A DNA stretch of 64,000 bases from Ramlibacter tataouinensis (GCF_001580455.1 NZ_CP010951.1:186001-250000), one strand, 5' to 3'; positions 23,698 through 32,828 are shown, counted from the first letter of the stretch. A program made the numbers and translations. Notes: generated by a model not told the origin, from the letters alone.

Positions 23698-24594
23698 ATG
23701 TCACCCAAACACCTGTTCCACCTGTTCGTCAAGGCCGTCCAGGCCTGGTCGGACGACTATGCGCCCAGCATGGGCGCAGCCATCGCCTACTACACGGTGT
23801 TCTCGATCGCCCCGCTGCTGGTGATCGTGATCGCGGTGGCGGGCGCCGTCTACGGCCGTGACGCGGTGCAAGGCGTCATCGTGGCGCAGCTGACCGGCCT
23901 CATTGGCCCACAGGCCGCCGTCCTGGTCCAGGACCTGGTTGTCGCGGCCAGCGACACCCGGAAGGGCCTGGTCGCGGGCCTGGTTGGCGTGCTCGTGCTG
24001 GTGATCGGTGCGACGACGGCCTTCGGCGAGCTGCAGGCCGCCCTCGACCGCATCTGGCATGTCCCGCCGGCGCAGAGGCCGCAGGGTGCCTGGGCGATCC
24101 TGCGCAGCCGGCTGATGTCGCTGGGCCTGATCCTGGGACTGGTGTTCCTGCTCATGGTGTCACTGACCGTCAGCGCCGCGGTCGCTGCCTTCGGCGCCTT
24201 GACCGCCAGGATCCTGCCGGGCACCGAGCTGATGCTGCAGTTGCTGAACCTGGCCGTGTCGCTGGGCATCTCCACCTTGCTGTTCGCCATGATCTACAAA
24301 CTCATGCCCTCCACCCGCATCGACTGGCGCGATGTGTGGGTGGGCGCCATCACCACCGCCATCCTGTTCGAGGCGGGCAAGTTCCTGATCGGCCTGTACA
24401 TTGGCAAGAGCAGCATGACGCAGGCCTTTGCCGCCGCGGGCTCGCTGGTGGTGCTGCTGGCCTGGGTGTACTACGCGGCGCAGGTCTTCCTGCTGGGCGC
24501 GGAGTTCACCAAGGTGTACTCCTATGACCACGGCTCGCGCGCGCGTGGCAGCTCGCTCGATCATGAGCCCGGAGAGGCACGCCAAGTTCGCTAG
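23698..24594 (+). CDS. YihY/virulence factor BrkB family membrane protein
   Basis: This is a 298-aa inner-membrane protein with about six transmembrane helices. The N-terminal pattern AVQAWSDDYAPSMGAAIAYYTVFSIAPLLV is typical of the YihY/BrkB (formerly RNase BN) family, as are YKLMPSTRIDWRDVWVGAI and the late AAGSLVVLLAWVYYAAQ helix. The role may be transport or envelope related; the RNase claim for this family was withdrawn. The ATG at 23698 has a GAGAGGC site; a GTG seven codons upstream (23677) is an alternative. The 3' end overlaps the convergent gene by 4 bp. Confidence 0.88.
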   Translation: MSPKHLFHLFVKAVQAWSDDYAPSMGAAIAYYTVFSIAPLLVIVIAVAGAVYGRDAVQGVIVAQLTGLIGPQAAVLVQDLVVAASDTRKGLVAGLVGVLVLVIGATTAFGELQAALDRIWHVPPAQRPQGAWAILRSRLMSLGLILGLVFLLMVSLTVSAAVAAFGALTARILPGTELMLQLLNLAVSLGISTLLFAMIYKLMPSTRIDWRDVWVGAITTAILFEAGKFLIGLYIGKSSMTQAFAAAGSLVVLLAWVYYAAQVFLLGAEFTKVYSYDHGSRARGSSLDHEPGEARQVR

Positions 24595-25145
24595 AGCGTA
24601 GGCGATGGTTTGTCGGGGTGGTCCGGTGAGGGGGCCTCGGCGCGAGGCTTGCCCTCCGGCAGCAATTCGCGCAACGGCGGATGCTGTTCGGCGCGCTCGA
24701 CCTTCTGTACTCGCCGGCGCAGGTCCTCGGGCACCTCGTGCGGCAGGTGATCGTCCACGTCGCACGCGCCCTCCTCGTGCAGGATCACCGCGCAGACCTC
24801 GGCCAGGTGGTCGCCCATGGCATCGACCACCAGCACACTCTGGCCGTTTCGCACGGCCTCCGAATAGGAGGCGCCGGCTTCATCGCTGCCTCCGAAGAGC
24901 CCGGAGAAAAACCGGGTGATGGCCTCAAAAGCGTCAGGGTCCACCGCCAGTTCACGCTCGACGCTGGCCATCATGCGGTCACCGAGTGCTCGGTCCTGTT
25001 CGCCGCCGGCCGGATCGACCTGGGCCCCGCGCCGGCCGGGTTCCTTGAGATGAAGTTCGGCCGGGTCGAAGCCCGACCGCAGCAGGCGATCCATCGCCCG
25101 ACGCGCTTCCGATCGCTTGTCGAACACACCGACCAATGTCTGCAT
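24591..25145 (-). CDS. YflT-like general stress protein domain, acidic tail
   Basis: This is a protein of ~184 aa. Residues 1-35 (LVGVFDKRSEARRAMDRLL) and a later SVLVVDAMGDHLAEVCAVIL strand-helix match the layout of the general stress protein 17M (YflT)-like fold, where two alpha/beta repeats flank a helical insert. The C-terminus is charged and proline-rich (EGKPRAEAPSPDHPDKPS). No signal or membrane segment is present. The ATG at 25145 puts the conserved strand at the N-terminus. A stress-response role is inferred only from the family. Confidence 0.72.
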   Translation of the reverse strand: MQTLVGVFDKRSEARRAMDRLLRSGFDPAELHLKEPGRRGAQVDPAGGEQDRALGDRMMASVERELAVDPDAFEAITRFFSGLFGGSDEAGASYSEAVRNGQSVLVVDAMGDHLAEVCAVILHEEGACDVDDHLPHEVPEDLRRRVQKVERAEQHPPLRELLPEGKPRAEAPSPDHPDKPSPTL

Positions 25146-25260
25146 GAGCTGCTCCCGTTCCGTGCACCTCATTGTTTTACGACGGCCGGGCAGTTTTGTA
25201 GTCGGCGGTCGGCTTGCCCGGTCAGCGGCGGACTACGGGCTGACGCGGCAGAATGCGCCC

Positions 25261-25995
25261 ATGATCGAAAAGAACCTCGACATTTCCACGCCCGACGGCG
25301 CCATGAACAGCTTCGTTGTTCATCCGGAAGAGCGCCAGCCGCACCCGGTCGTGCTGTTCTACATGGATGCGCCGGGCAAGCGCGAGGAACTACACGACAT
25401 GGCGCGGCGGCTCGCCTCGGTCGGCTACTACGTGGTGCTGCCCAACCTCTACTACCGCCGCACGCGCGACTACTGGCTGAAGGAGCGGACCGAGGCGGCG
25501 ATGGCGGTGATGTTCGAGCACATGAACGCGCTGACGATAGCGATGACCGTCCGCGATACGCGTGCCATGCTGGACTTCGTCGACACCCAGCCCGAGGCCG
25601 ATGCCACGCGCATCGGCGCTGTGGGCTATTGCATGAGCGGCCCCTTCGTGATGGCGGCGGCCGCGAACTTCCCGGACCGCATCCGCAGCATCGCCTCCAT
25701 CCATGGCGCGAACTTGGTGACGGCGCGCGAGGACTCCCCTCACCTGCTTGCGCCCCGCATACAGTGCGAGAGCTACTTCGCCTGCGCCGAAACCGACCGT
25801 TGGGCACCGCGCTCCGACATCGAGGCGCTGGAGGCGGCGCTGGTCAGGGCCGGCACGCCGCATCGCATCGAGTGGTACCCCGGCGCAGAGCACGGTTTCG
25901 TGTTCCCCCTGCGCGGCGCGATCTACCACCGCCCCAGCGCCGAGCGGCACTGGGAGCGGCTGTTCGAGCTGTTCGGCCGGACGCTGCGGGCCTGA
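25261..25995 (+). CDS. Dienelactone hydrolase family protein
   Basis: This is a 244-aa alpha/beta hydrolase of the dienelactone hydrolase type, which opens lactone or ester bonds in aromatic degradation and related routes. The nucleophile is cysteine in GYCMSG, the acid is probably in the CAETDRWAP segment and the histidine is in GAEHGFVFP. The N-terminus IEKNLDISTPDGAMNSFVVH is typical. The ATG at 25261 begins this conserved part. It is convergent with the S9 peptidase, with only a 2-bp gap. The substrate is unknown. Confidence 0.9.
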   Translation: MIEKNLDISTPDGAMNSFVVHPEERQPHPVVLFYMDAPGKREELHDMARRLASVGYYVVLPNLYYRRTRDYWLKERTEAAMAVMFEHMNALTIAMTVRDTRAMLDFVDTQPEADATRIGAVGYCMSGPFVMAAAANFPDRIRSIASIHGANLVTAREDSPHLLAPRIQCESYFACAETDRWAPRSDIEALEAALVRAGTPHRIEWYPGAEHGFVFPLRGAIYHRPSAERHWERLFELFGRTLRA

Positions 25996-25997
25996 GC

Positions 25998-28013
25998 TCA
26001 CTGCGCGCCGATGTGGCGCGCGAGGAACTTCTCCACGCGGGTCCAGAAGTCCACGCGGTTCTTGATCAAGGCCCAGCCATGGCCCTCGTCGGTGTATTCG
26101 ATCCACTCGACGTCGGGGTTGGTTTTCTGCACGGCGTCCCTGAACTGGATGCCGTGAGTGATGGGCACGCGCCTGTCGGTGCCGCCGTGGGCCAGGAGCA
26201 GCGGCTTCCTGATCTTCGCCGCCTGCTTGATCGGTGAGGTGGCTTCCAGTTGCGCCGTGTCTTCCTTCGGATCACCCACCAGTACCGGCATGCCGTAGGT
26301 CTTGTACACCTCGGAGAAATCGCTCCAGTTCACCGTGTGCATCAGCTCGATGTCAGTCACCGCCGCCCAGCTCACGCCGCACTTGTAGAGGTCGGGATCG
26401 CGCACCAGGCCCATGAGGGTCGAGTAGCCACCGTAGCTGGCACCGGCGATGCACACCTTCTGCGGGTCGGCGATGCCCTGGGCGATCGCCCACCTGGCGC
26501 CGTCGGCGATGTCGTCCTGCATCGCCAGGCCCCACTGCTTCCAGCTCGCCTTGAAGTGATTGAAGCCCAGGCCAAGCGTGCCGCGGAACTGCGGTTCGAG
26601 CACGGCATAGCCGCGGGACGCGAGGAATTGGCTGTCCGCATCCCAGCGCCAGGTCTGCGCCGCGATCCACGGACCGCCGTGCACCAGCACCACCATCGGC
26701 AGCTTCCTGCCCTTGGCTCCGTGTGGGACCGTGAGCCAGGCCGGGATCTCCAGGCCATCGCGGGCCTTGTAGCGGACCAGTTCGCGGTGCGCCATCTGTT
26801 TCGGATCGACCGTGGGTTGAACCGCGCCCAGCGGCGTGAGCTCGCCCGTTTCCGTGTGGTAGAGCATGTATCTGCCGGGCTCGACGTCCGAATACGCGTG
26901 GACGAGCACGAAGGGTGCTTCGGGCCTGGTGGGCACGTCCAGTCGGTTGACGGTCGCTTTCAGTTGCGCGTCTACCTTGGCTTGCAGTTCCTTCAGCTTG
27001 GGATCGAACCACACCGTGGATTCCGCATCGGTCGTATAGCGCAGCCCCAGGAGCCGCTTGCTGTCCATGATGAACTGGCCGCGAAAATCGTACTTGGGCA
27101 CAGAGACGATGGCTTCCGGATCGATCGTCCTCTTCGCAAGGTCGAAACGGAACAGGCCTTCAGTGCCCTCGCGGGTCGCGGCCGACACATAGAACGAACC
27201 GTCCGGCGTGACCGCGACCGGGGCAAAGCTGTTTCCTCGAAAAGCATCAAACTCGTTGAGCTGCTGCCATTGGCCCGTCGCCGGGTCGAGATAGTGCGTC
27301 GCCGCCTTGCCTTTGTCGCTCGTCACGGCTGCGCGAGGCACGTCCTTGGCATCGACCACCCACTGCCAGGTCCTGCCCGGGCGGTTCACCCTCGCCAGCG
27401 CCCGCGTGCGGGTGTTCAGCCGTGCGATGCTGTAGGAGAGCAGGTCACGATTCAGAAGCCGATTGCTGCTCGTGTCGTCCGCAAACTCGGGCACCAGCAC
27501 AAAGACGTCGTCCGAGTCCTGCGCGCGCGTGACGCTGTGCAACCGGGTCGCCAAGTGCAGGAACTCACGGCCCCCTACGCGCCGACCGACGCCGTAGTCG
27601 ACCTCAGTCAGCTGCCGGAAGTCGCCGCCGTCGCGGTCGACCGCAAACATCCCGGTACCGAACCGGACCTCGGCTTGCGATGCGAGCATGTCGGCCATAC
27701 TGAAGACCAGCCGCCCATCGTTCACCCACTCGAATCGCCACACGTCGGCGTCCGAGAATCCGCCGACCACCTTGGCATCGGCCAGGTTGGCTGTATCCAT
27801 CACTACAAGGGCGATGCGCCCTGTCTTCGCGCGGAACGTCGCTGCCACGTGCTTGCCGCTGGGTGACAACCTTGCGGCGGTAAACGCCGGGTTCTGGAAA
27901 AACGCCTCCACCGGCACCTTCGCCGGCTGGGCCGATGCGGCGCCTGCCGCCCCCCAAACAAAAGCCGCGACGGCCAGCCAGCCGCGCGGCAGCGATAGAA
28001 ACTTCTTGTTCAT
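25998..28013 (-). CDS. S9 family peptidase (prolyl-oligopeptidase-type), secreted
   Basis: This is a 671-aa serine peptidase. A signal peptide (residues ~1-28, LPRGWLAVAAFVWGAAGAASA) is followed by a beta-propeller-like region (~40-400) and an alpha/beta-hydrolase catalytic domain (~410-671). Catalytic motifs are VVLVHGGPW (oxyanion), GASYGGYST (Ser), the Asp in AHGGTDRRVPI and DEGHGW (His). It resembles acylaminoacyl/dipeptidyl peptidases that cleave oligopeptides in the periplasm. GGAGGGCAAG precedes the ATG. The 5' part of this gene and its upstream neighbour look slightly lower in GC than the rest of the window. Confidence 0.9.
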   Translation of the reverse strand: MNKKFLSLPRGWLAVAAFVWGAAGAASAQPAKVPVEAFFQNPAFTAARLSPSGKHVAATFRAKTGRIALVVMDTANLADAKVVGGFSDADVWRFEWVNDGRLVFSMADMLASQAEVRFGTGMFAVDRDGGDFRQLTEVDYGVGRRVGGREFLHLATRLHSVTRAQDSDDVFVLVPEFADDTSSNRLLNRDLLSYSIARLNTRTRALARVNRPGRTWQWVVDAKDVPRAAVTSDKGKAATHYLDPATGQWQQLNEFDAFRGNSFAPVAVTPDGSFYVSAATREGTEGLFRFDLAKRTIDPEAIVSVPKYDFRGQFIMDSKRLLGLRYTTDAESTVWFDPKLKELQAKVDAQLKATVNRLDVPTRPEAPFVLVHAYSDVEPGRYMLYHTETGELTPLGAVQPTVDPKQMAHRELVRYKARDGLEIPAWLTVPHGAKGRKLPMVVLVHGGPWIAAQTWRWDADSQFLASRGYAVLEPQFRGTLGLGFNHFKASWKQWGLAMQDDIADGARWAIAQGIADPQKVCIAGASYGGYSTLMGLVRDPDLYKCGVSWAAVTDIELMHTVNWSDFSEVYKTYGMPVLVGDPKEDTAQLEATSPIKQAAKIRKPLLLAHGGTDRRVPITHGIQFRDAVQKTNPDVEWIEYTDEGHGWALIKNRVDFWTRVEKFLARHIGAQ

Positions 28014-28048
28014 CTTGCCCTCCGGGTCCGTTTCTAACAGAGGGGTCC

Positions 28049-28132
28049 ATGGCGGGCAAGCTTGAGGTCAAAGTCGGTTTTGAACTTGCGGATTTCATCG
28101 ACGCTACCATGCGCACTGGAGGAGAGGCATGA
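28049..28132 (+). CDS. Possible 27-aa leader ORF coupled to the next gene
   Basis: A short frame begins at ATG 28049, after AGAGGGG, and encodes MAGKLEVKVGFELADFIDAT and a short tail. Its TGA stop overlaps the ATG of the hypothetical gene at 28129 (ATGA). The composition looks protein-like rather than random. It may be a coupled leader peptide or simply an unused frame in the 5' leader. Confidence 0.33.
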   Translation: MAGKLEVKVGFELADFIDATMRTGGEA

Positions 28133-29100
28133 AGGCAAGCTGGCGCCGCGTCGGTTTCGCGATCGCTGCCGCGATCGCAGTCGGGACAGTCGTGACGATG
28201 GTCGCGCTCGGCCGGGTTCAGACCGCTCCGCCGCAACCCGATACCGCGGAGAAGGTCATGACGGCTGCCAGCACTGCATCTCGTGCGCCGGCTTCGCCGC
28301 TGCAACTCCCGGCATCTACTGTTGCCGGCTACGCTACTCCTGTATCGCATGCGCTGCTCGCCGAGCGGGCGAAAGCAGTCGACCTGCGCCAATTCGCATT
28401 GGACGCGATGAAGCGCCCGGCGGAAGGCGGACTGTTTCATGCGTTCATGGCTGCCACCCATTGCTCCGGCGACTTGGCAGAACGGAAGCGGAAGGTTGAC
28501 GGAGCCATTCGAAACGCCGTTCAACAGCGGGGCACGGTCGACCTGGCACAGCTTGCGGCGGCCGAGAGGCTGGCCCGTCAATGCAGTTCATTCGATCCGG
28601 ACGAGGCTGAAGAACTGGCCTGGTCGATTCGCAGCAGGGACGACAAGCAGGATCCCCTGTGGGCCGCGTTCAACGCGCCGCCAAGACGCAAGCCGCGAGA
28701 GGACCTCCTCACGGCGCTGGAAGCAGGCGATCCATTCTGGCTACAGATCTCGATCCATCTGGACGCCGCGATGCTCAGGCATTCCAGGACGCATCTGACT
28801 AAAGGTATCTGGTTCGACGGCAAGGTTTATGGGCCCGACCTGGAAAGCCTGCGGCTTCTGACCATCGGCCAAAGATTGGGCCAGTGCGGGGCCAGCGCGT
28901 CCTGCCCCATGGACGACGTGATCTTGCAGGCATGCGCAGAGGGCTTTTTCTGCGCGAAGGATCGCCAGGAGTTCATGCGGCGGAGCCTCGGACTAACGGA
29001 CCTTACCGAATCCGAACGTGCCGAAGCCCTATCCATCGCCGATCGTTTCTCCAGCGCACTGCAGCGCCGCGACGTCAACGTCTTCCTCAAGCCGGACTAG
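28129..29100 (+). CDS. Hypothetical protein with N-terminal membrane anchor
   Basis: This is a 323-aa protein I do not recognise. Residues ~9-28 form a single hydrophobic anchor (VGFAIAAAIAVGTVVTMVAL), then a Pro/Ala/Thr-rich linker (~30-80), then a mostly helical domain (~85-323). Cysteines occur in THCSGD, RQCSSF, GQCGASASCP and QACAEGFFCAKD, suggesting disulfides in the periplasm. A strong GGAGGAGAGGC site precedes the ATG. GC content in this gene (about 63% on the lines I counted) is lower than in neighbouring operons (~70%), a hint of more recent acquisition. The stop overlaps the convergent PaaI gene by 4 bp. Confidence 0.75.
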   Translation: MKASWRRVGFAIAAAIAVGTVVTMVALGRVQTAPPQPDTAEKVMTAASTASRAPASPLQLPASTVAGYATPVSHALLAERAKAVDLRQFALDAMKRPAEGGLFHAFMAATHCSGDLAERKRKVDGAIRNAVQQRGTVDLAQLAAAERLARQCSSFDPDEAEELAWSIRSRDDKQDPLWAAFNAPPRRKPREDLLTALEAGDPFWLQISIHLDAAMLRHSRTHLTKGIWFDGKVYGPDLESLRLLTIGQRLGQCGASASCPMDDVILQACAEGFFCAKDRQEFMRRSLGLTDLTESERAEALSIADRFSSALQRRDVNVFLKPD

Positions 29101-29480
29101 GCCTTGCGCCGGAAGATCGCGAAGGTCCCGCTGGCCTTGGATACCAGGTCATCGCCAGCTTGGATCGTGGCTTCCAGGCTGGCGATGCTCTTGCCCTTGT
29201 TCAACACAACGGCTTCGCACACCAGCGTGCCTTCGAACACTGGCTTGAAGTAGCCGATCTTGATCTCGATGGTGGCGCAGATCTCGCCCTCGGCGAGCGT
29301 GCGGTACAGCGCCGCGCCCATCACGGTGTCGGCCAGCGTGAACATCACGCCGCCGTGGACCACGCCCGTGCCGTTGCGGTGGATGTCCAGCACTTTGATG
29401 GAGCCGCGCGCGCGGCCGTCGGCCGCCTCGTCGACTTTCATCCCGACGTGGTGGATGAAGCGGGGCGGCTTCCCGGCCAT
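29097..29480 (-). CDS. PaaI family hotdog-fold thioesterase
   Basis: This is a 127-aa hotdog-fold acyl-CoA thioesterase of the PaaI type. The signature GTGVVHGGVMFTLADTVMGAAL carries the conserved HGG and the catalytic Asp/Thr region, and EIKIGYFKPVFEGTLVCEA follows. These enzymes hydrolyse aryl- or acyl-CoA thioesters in the cytoplasm. Its ATG lies 2 bp after the stop of the gamma-glutamyltransferase gene, so it is the last gene of that operon. The link to the upstream genes is not obvious. Confidence 0.9.
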   Translation of the reverse strand: MAGKPPRFIHHVGMKVDEAADGRARGSIKVLDIHRNGTGVVHGGVMFTLADTVMGAALYRTLAEGEICATIEIKIGYFKPVFEGTLVCEAVVLNKGKSIASLEATIQAGDDLVSKASGTFAIFRRKA

Positions 29481-29482
29481 CG

Positions 29483-31090
29483 TCAGAAGCCGGCGACCAG
29501 GCCGTCGCGGCGCGAATCCGAGGCGGCAATGTAGCCCTCGTGCGCCGGGTCGCCGGCGCGCCAGATGAACTGGCCGGCACCGAAGTCCTGGTAGTTGTCG
29601 TTAATCACTTCCATGCGGTGGCCGCGCGCCGCGAGCTCGCTCACCACCGCCGGGTCCATCTGCTGCTCGACGTTGATCTCCAGGCCGGCGTTGAAGCGCC
29701 AGCGCGGCGCGTCGCAGGCCGCCTGCGGGTTCTGCTGGTAGTCCACCATGCGCACCAGGGTCTGCATGTGGCCCTGCGGCTGCATGTTGCCGCCCATCAC
29801 GCCGTAGCTCATGACCGGCTGGCCATCCTTGGTGAGGAAGGCGGGAATGATGGTGTGGAACGGGCGCTTGCCCGGCGCCACCTGGTTGGGGCCGGGCCGC
29901 AGGCTGAAGCCGTGGCCTCGGTTCTGCAGGCTGATGCCGAAGGTGGGCTCCACGCAGCCCGAGCCGAAGCCCATGAAGTTGCTCTGGATGAAGCTGACCA
30001 TCATGCCGCTCGCGTCGGCCGCGGTGAGATAGATGGTGCCGCCCTTGCTTGGGTTGCCTGCGTGAAAGTCCTGTGCCCGTTTCATGTCGATCAGCCGGGC
30101 GCGGCTGGCGAGGTAGCCGTCGTCCAGCAGCTGCTGCGCCGTCACCTCCATCGTCCCAGGATCGGCGACATACCGGTACACGTCGGCGAAGGCCAGCTTC
30201 ATGGCTTCGATCTGCAGATGCTGCGAGTCGACGCCGTCCACCGGCAAACCTGCCAGGTCGAACTTCTCCAGGATGCCCAGCGCGATCAGCGCCGCGATGC
30301 CTTGCCCGTTGGGCGGGATCTCGTGCAAGGTATAGCCGCGGTAGTTGCGCGAGATCGGCGTGACCCACTCGGGCCTGAAGGCCGCGAAGTCGGCGGCGGT
30401 GATGCTGCCACCATGCGCCTTCGCGAACTTCTCGACCGCCTCGGCGACCTCGCCACCGTAGAAGGCCTGGCCCTTCGATTCCGCGATGGCGCGCAGGCCC
30501 CGCGCGGCCGCCTTGAACTGGAACAGCTCGCCCACCTTGGGCGCGCGGCCCCAGGGCAGGAAGCTCTGCGCGAATCCGGGCAACGCGCCGAGCTCCGGCG
30601 TGGCCGCCGCCCACTTCTGCTGCACCACGATGGGCAGCAGGTAGCCGCGATCGGCGATTTCGATCGCCGGCTCCATCAGGTCGGCGAAGGGCAGCTTGCC
30701 GAATTTCTCGCTGAGTGCCACCCAGCTTGCCACCGCGCCCGGCACGGTGACCGAATCGAAGCCGCGCTTGGGCGGCGTCGCCGCATCGCCGTACTTGCGC
30801 CGAAAATACTCGGGTGTCCAAGATGCCGGCGCATGCCCCGACGAATTGAGTCCGTGCAGGCCCTGCCCGTCCCACACGATCGCGAAAGCATCACTGCCCA
30901 GGCCGTTGCTGACCGGCTCGCAGATCGTCATCGCCGCCGCCGCCGCGATCGCCGCGTCGACCGCGTTGCCGCCCTTCCACATCATGCGCAGACCCGCCTG
31001 GCCGGCGAGCGGATGCGAGGTGGAGACGATGTTGCGCGCGAACACCGGCAGGCGCCGGGTCGGATAGGGATTGTCGAAATTGAAATGCAT
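29483..31090 (-). CDS. Gamma-glutamyltransferase family protein
   Basis: This is a 535-aa Ntn-hydrolase of the gamma-glutamyltranspeptidase family. The N-terminal VSTSHPLAGQAGLRMMWKGG ... GNAVDAAIAAAAAMTICEP and the self-cleavage/catalytic region around SKGGTIYLTAADASG (catalytic Thr in GGT) are recognisable. The canonical TTH after the cleavage site is TIY here, as in GGT-like enzymes of unproven substrate. There is no signal peptide, so it is probably cytoplasmic. The ATG at 31090 starts the conserved part; the longer open frame upstream is antisense to the Bug gene. It lies 23 bp after a Bug solute-binding gene. Confidence 0.88.
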   Translation of the reverse strand: MHFNFDNPYPTRRLPVFARNIVSTSHPLAGQAGLRMMWKGGNAVDAAIAAAAAMTICEPVSNGLGSDAFAIVWDGQGLHGLNSSGHAPASWTPEYFRRKYGDAATPPKRGFDSVTVPGAVASWVALSEKFGKLPFADLMEPAIEIADRGYLLPIVVQQKWAAATPELGALPGFAQSFLPWGRAPKVGELFQFKAAARGLRAIAESKGQAFYGGEVAEAVEKFAKAHGGSITAADFAAFRPEWVTPISRNYRGYTLHEIPPNGQGIAALIALGILEKFDLAGLPVDGVDSQHLQIEAMKLAFADVYRYVADPGTMEVTAQQLLDDGYLASRARLIDMKRAQDFHAGNPSKGGTIYLTAADASGMMVSFIQSNFMGFGSGCVEPTFGISLQNRGHGFSLRPGPNQVAPGKRPFHTIIPAFLTKDGQPVMSYGVMGGNMQPQGHMQTLVRMVDYQQNPQAACDAPRWRFNAGLEINVEQQMDPAVVSELAARGHRMEVINDNYQDFGAGQFIWRAGDPAHEGYIAASDSRRDGLVAGF

Positions 31091-31113
31091 GTCGTCGTAC
31101 TGCCCGGCCGCGA

Positions 31114-32079
31114 TTACTCGGCGGCGATCTTGCGATCGATGATGATCTTCTTCCACTTGGCGCGGTCGGCCTCGGCCATCGCGGCAAACTGCTGCGGCGT
31201 GCCGCCCACCGGTTCGATGCCCAGGCGCGCCAGGCGGTCCTTCACGTCGGCTTCCTGCAGCGCCTGGTTGACGCCATTTCCGATGCGCGCCACCAGGTCG
31301 GCCGGCATGCCCTTGGGCCCATACAGGCCGAACCAGGTGTTCGATTCGAAATCCGGCACGGTCTCGGCAATGGCCGGCAGGTCCGGCAGCAGCGCCGAGC
31401 GCTTGCGCGTGGTGATCGCCAGCGCCTTCACCCGCCCTTCCTTCACATGGGGCAGCGCGCTCGGCAGCGAGTCGAAGATCAGGTCGAGCTTGCCGCTGAT
31501 CAGGTCGGGCATGGCCAGCGCGGTGCCGCGATAGGGGATGTGCACGATGAACAGGTCCGACTGCGCCTTGAAGTACTCGGCGGTGAGATGGACGATGGTG
31601 CCGTTGCCGCTGCTGCCGTAGTTGAGCTTGCCGGGATTGGCGCGCGCGTAGGCGATCCACTCCTTCACGTTCTTGGCGGGCGCGGAGTTGGGCACGACCA
31701 TGATGCTGGGCGCATTGCCCACATGGGCGATCGGGGTGAAGTCCGCGACCGGGTCATAGGGCAGCTTGGCGCCGAAGCTCGGCGCAATGGCGTGCGTGCT
31801 GCTGGTGGCCAGCAGCAGGGTGTAGCCGTCCGCCGGCGCCTTGGCTGCAATGTCCGAGCCGATGGTGCCGCCGGCGCCCGGCTTGTTGTCCACCACCACG
31901 CTGCCGCCCAGCTTCTCGCCGAGCTTCTGCGACACCGCGCGGGCGAAGATGTCGGTCGCACCGCCCGCCGGGAAGGGCACGACCAGGCGGATCGGCCGCG
32001 CCGGGTAGGCCGTTTGCGCCAGCAGGGGCGCGCCGGCGGCAGCGAGCGCCGCGCCAATCAGGAAGCTTCTCTTTTTCAT
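31114..32079 (-). CDS. Bug/TctC-type tripartite tricarboxylate transporter substrate-binding protein
   Basis: This is a 321-aa periplasmic binding protein of the Bug (Bordetella uptake gene) family. The signal peptide is at ~1-21 (FLIGAALAAAGAPLLAQ). Family motifs are RPIRLVVPFPAGGATDIFAR, VVDNKPGAGGTIGSD and GIEPVGGTPQQFAAM. Such proteins bind organic acids or related small molecules for TctAB permeases; no TctA/TctB genes are here, so it may be an orphan or use a distant permease. It is first in an operon with a GGT-like enzyme and a thioesterase, suggesting uptake of a glutamyl-type or organic-acid substrate. Confidence 0.93.
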   Translation of the reverse strand: MKKRSFLIGAALAAAGAPLLAQTAYPARPIRLVVPFPAGGATDIFARAVSQKLGEKLGGSVVVDNKPGAGGTIGSDIAAKAPADGYTLLLATSSTHAIAPSFGAKLPYDPVADFTPIAHVGNAPSIMVVPNSAPAKNVKEWIAYARANPGKLNYGSSGNGTIVHLTAEYFKAQSDLFIVHIPYRGTALAMPDLISGKLDLIFDSLPSALPHVKEGRVKALAITTRKRSALLPDLPAIAETVPDFESNTWFGLYGPKGMPADLVARIGNGVNQALQEADVKDRLARLGIEPVGGTPQQFAAMAEADRAKWKKIIIDRKIAAE

Positions 32080-32162
32080 GGTCGTCCTCGGGTTCAGGGC
32101 ATTATTGCCGAGCGCTTTGCAGCTTGCAGCGAGTGTCCTCGCTGGCCCTAGACTTCACCCTG

Positions 32163-32825
32163 ATGAGACAACAGGACATCGACCCCTTCTTCGCCACGCT
32201 GCGCGCGGCCAACCCCCTGCCCGCCTCGGAGCTCGAATACACCAACACCTTCGAGCTGCTGGCGGCGGTGCTGTTGTCGGCGCAGGCCACCGACGCGGGC
32301 GTGAACAAGGCGACGCGCCGCCTGTTCCCGGTGGCGAACACGCCGCAGGCCATGCTGGACCTGGGGCTCGAACGCCTGGAGGAGTACATCAAGACCATCG
32401 GCCTGTACCGCACCAAGGCCCGCAACCTGATGCAGACCTGCCGCATCCTGGTGGAACAGCACGGCGGGCAGATTCCGCGCACACGCGAGGCGCTGGAGGC
32501 CCTGCCCGGCGTCGGCCGCAAGACCGCCAACGTGGTGCTCAACGTCGCCTTCGGCGAAGAGACCATGGCGGTGGACACGCACATCTTCCGCGTCAGCAAC
32601 CGCACCGGCCTGGCGCCCGGCAAGGATCCGCTGGCGGTCGAGACGAAGCTGATGAAGCGCGTGCCCAAGGAGTACCTGGCCGACGCGCACCACTGGCTGA
32701 TCCTGCATGGCCGCTACGTGTGCCTGGCGCGCACGCCGCGCTGCTGGGAATGCGCCGTCATCCAGTACTGCGCCTACCAGCCGAAGACACCGCCGCCGGG
32801 CGCGGCCCGCAAGGCCGCGCCGTAG
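32163..32825 (+). CDS. nth: Endonuclease III
   Basis: This is a 220-aa DNA glycosylase/AP lyase that removes oxidised pyrimidines. The helix-hairpin-helix LPGVGRKTANVVL with the catalytic lysine, the catalytic aspartate in AVDTHIFRV, and the [4Fe-4S] cysteines in CLARTPRCWECAVIQYC (C-x6-C-x2-C-x5-C) are all present. The ATG at 32163 matches the usual N-terminus; an upstream in-frame start at 32124 would add 13 unlikely residues. Divergent from the Bug gene across 83 bp; convergent with the DUF1501 gene with a 3-bp gap. Confidence 0.96.
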   Translation: MRQQDIDPFFATLRAANPLPASELEYTNTFELLAAVLLSAQATDAGVNKATRRLFPVANTPQAMLDLGLERLEEYIKTIGLYRTKARNLMQTCRILVEQHGGQIPRTREALEALPGVGRKTANVVLNVAFGEETMAVDTHIFRVSNRTGLAPGKDPLAVETKLMKRVPKEYLADAHHWLILHGRYVCLARTPRCWECAVIQYCAYQPKTPPPGAARKAAP

Positions 32826-32828
32826 CCC

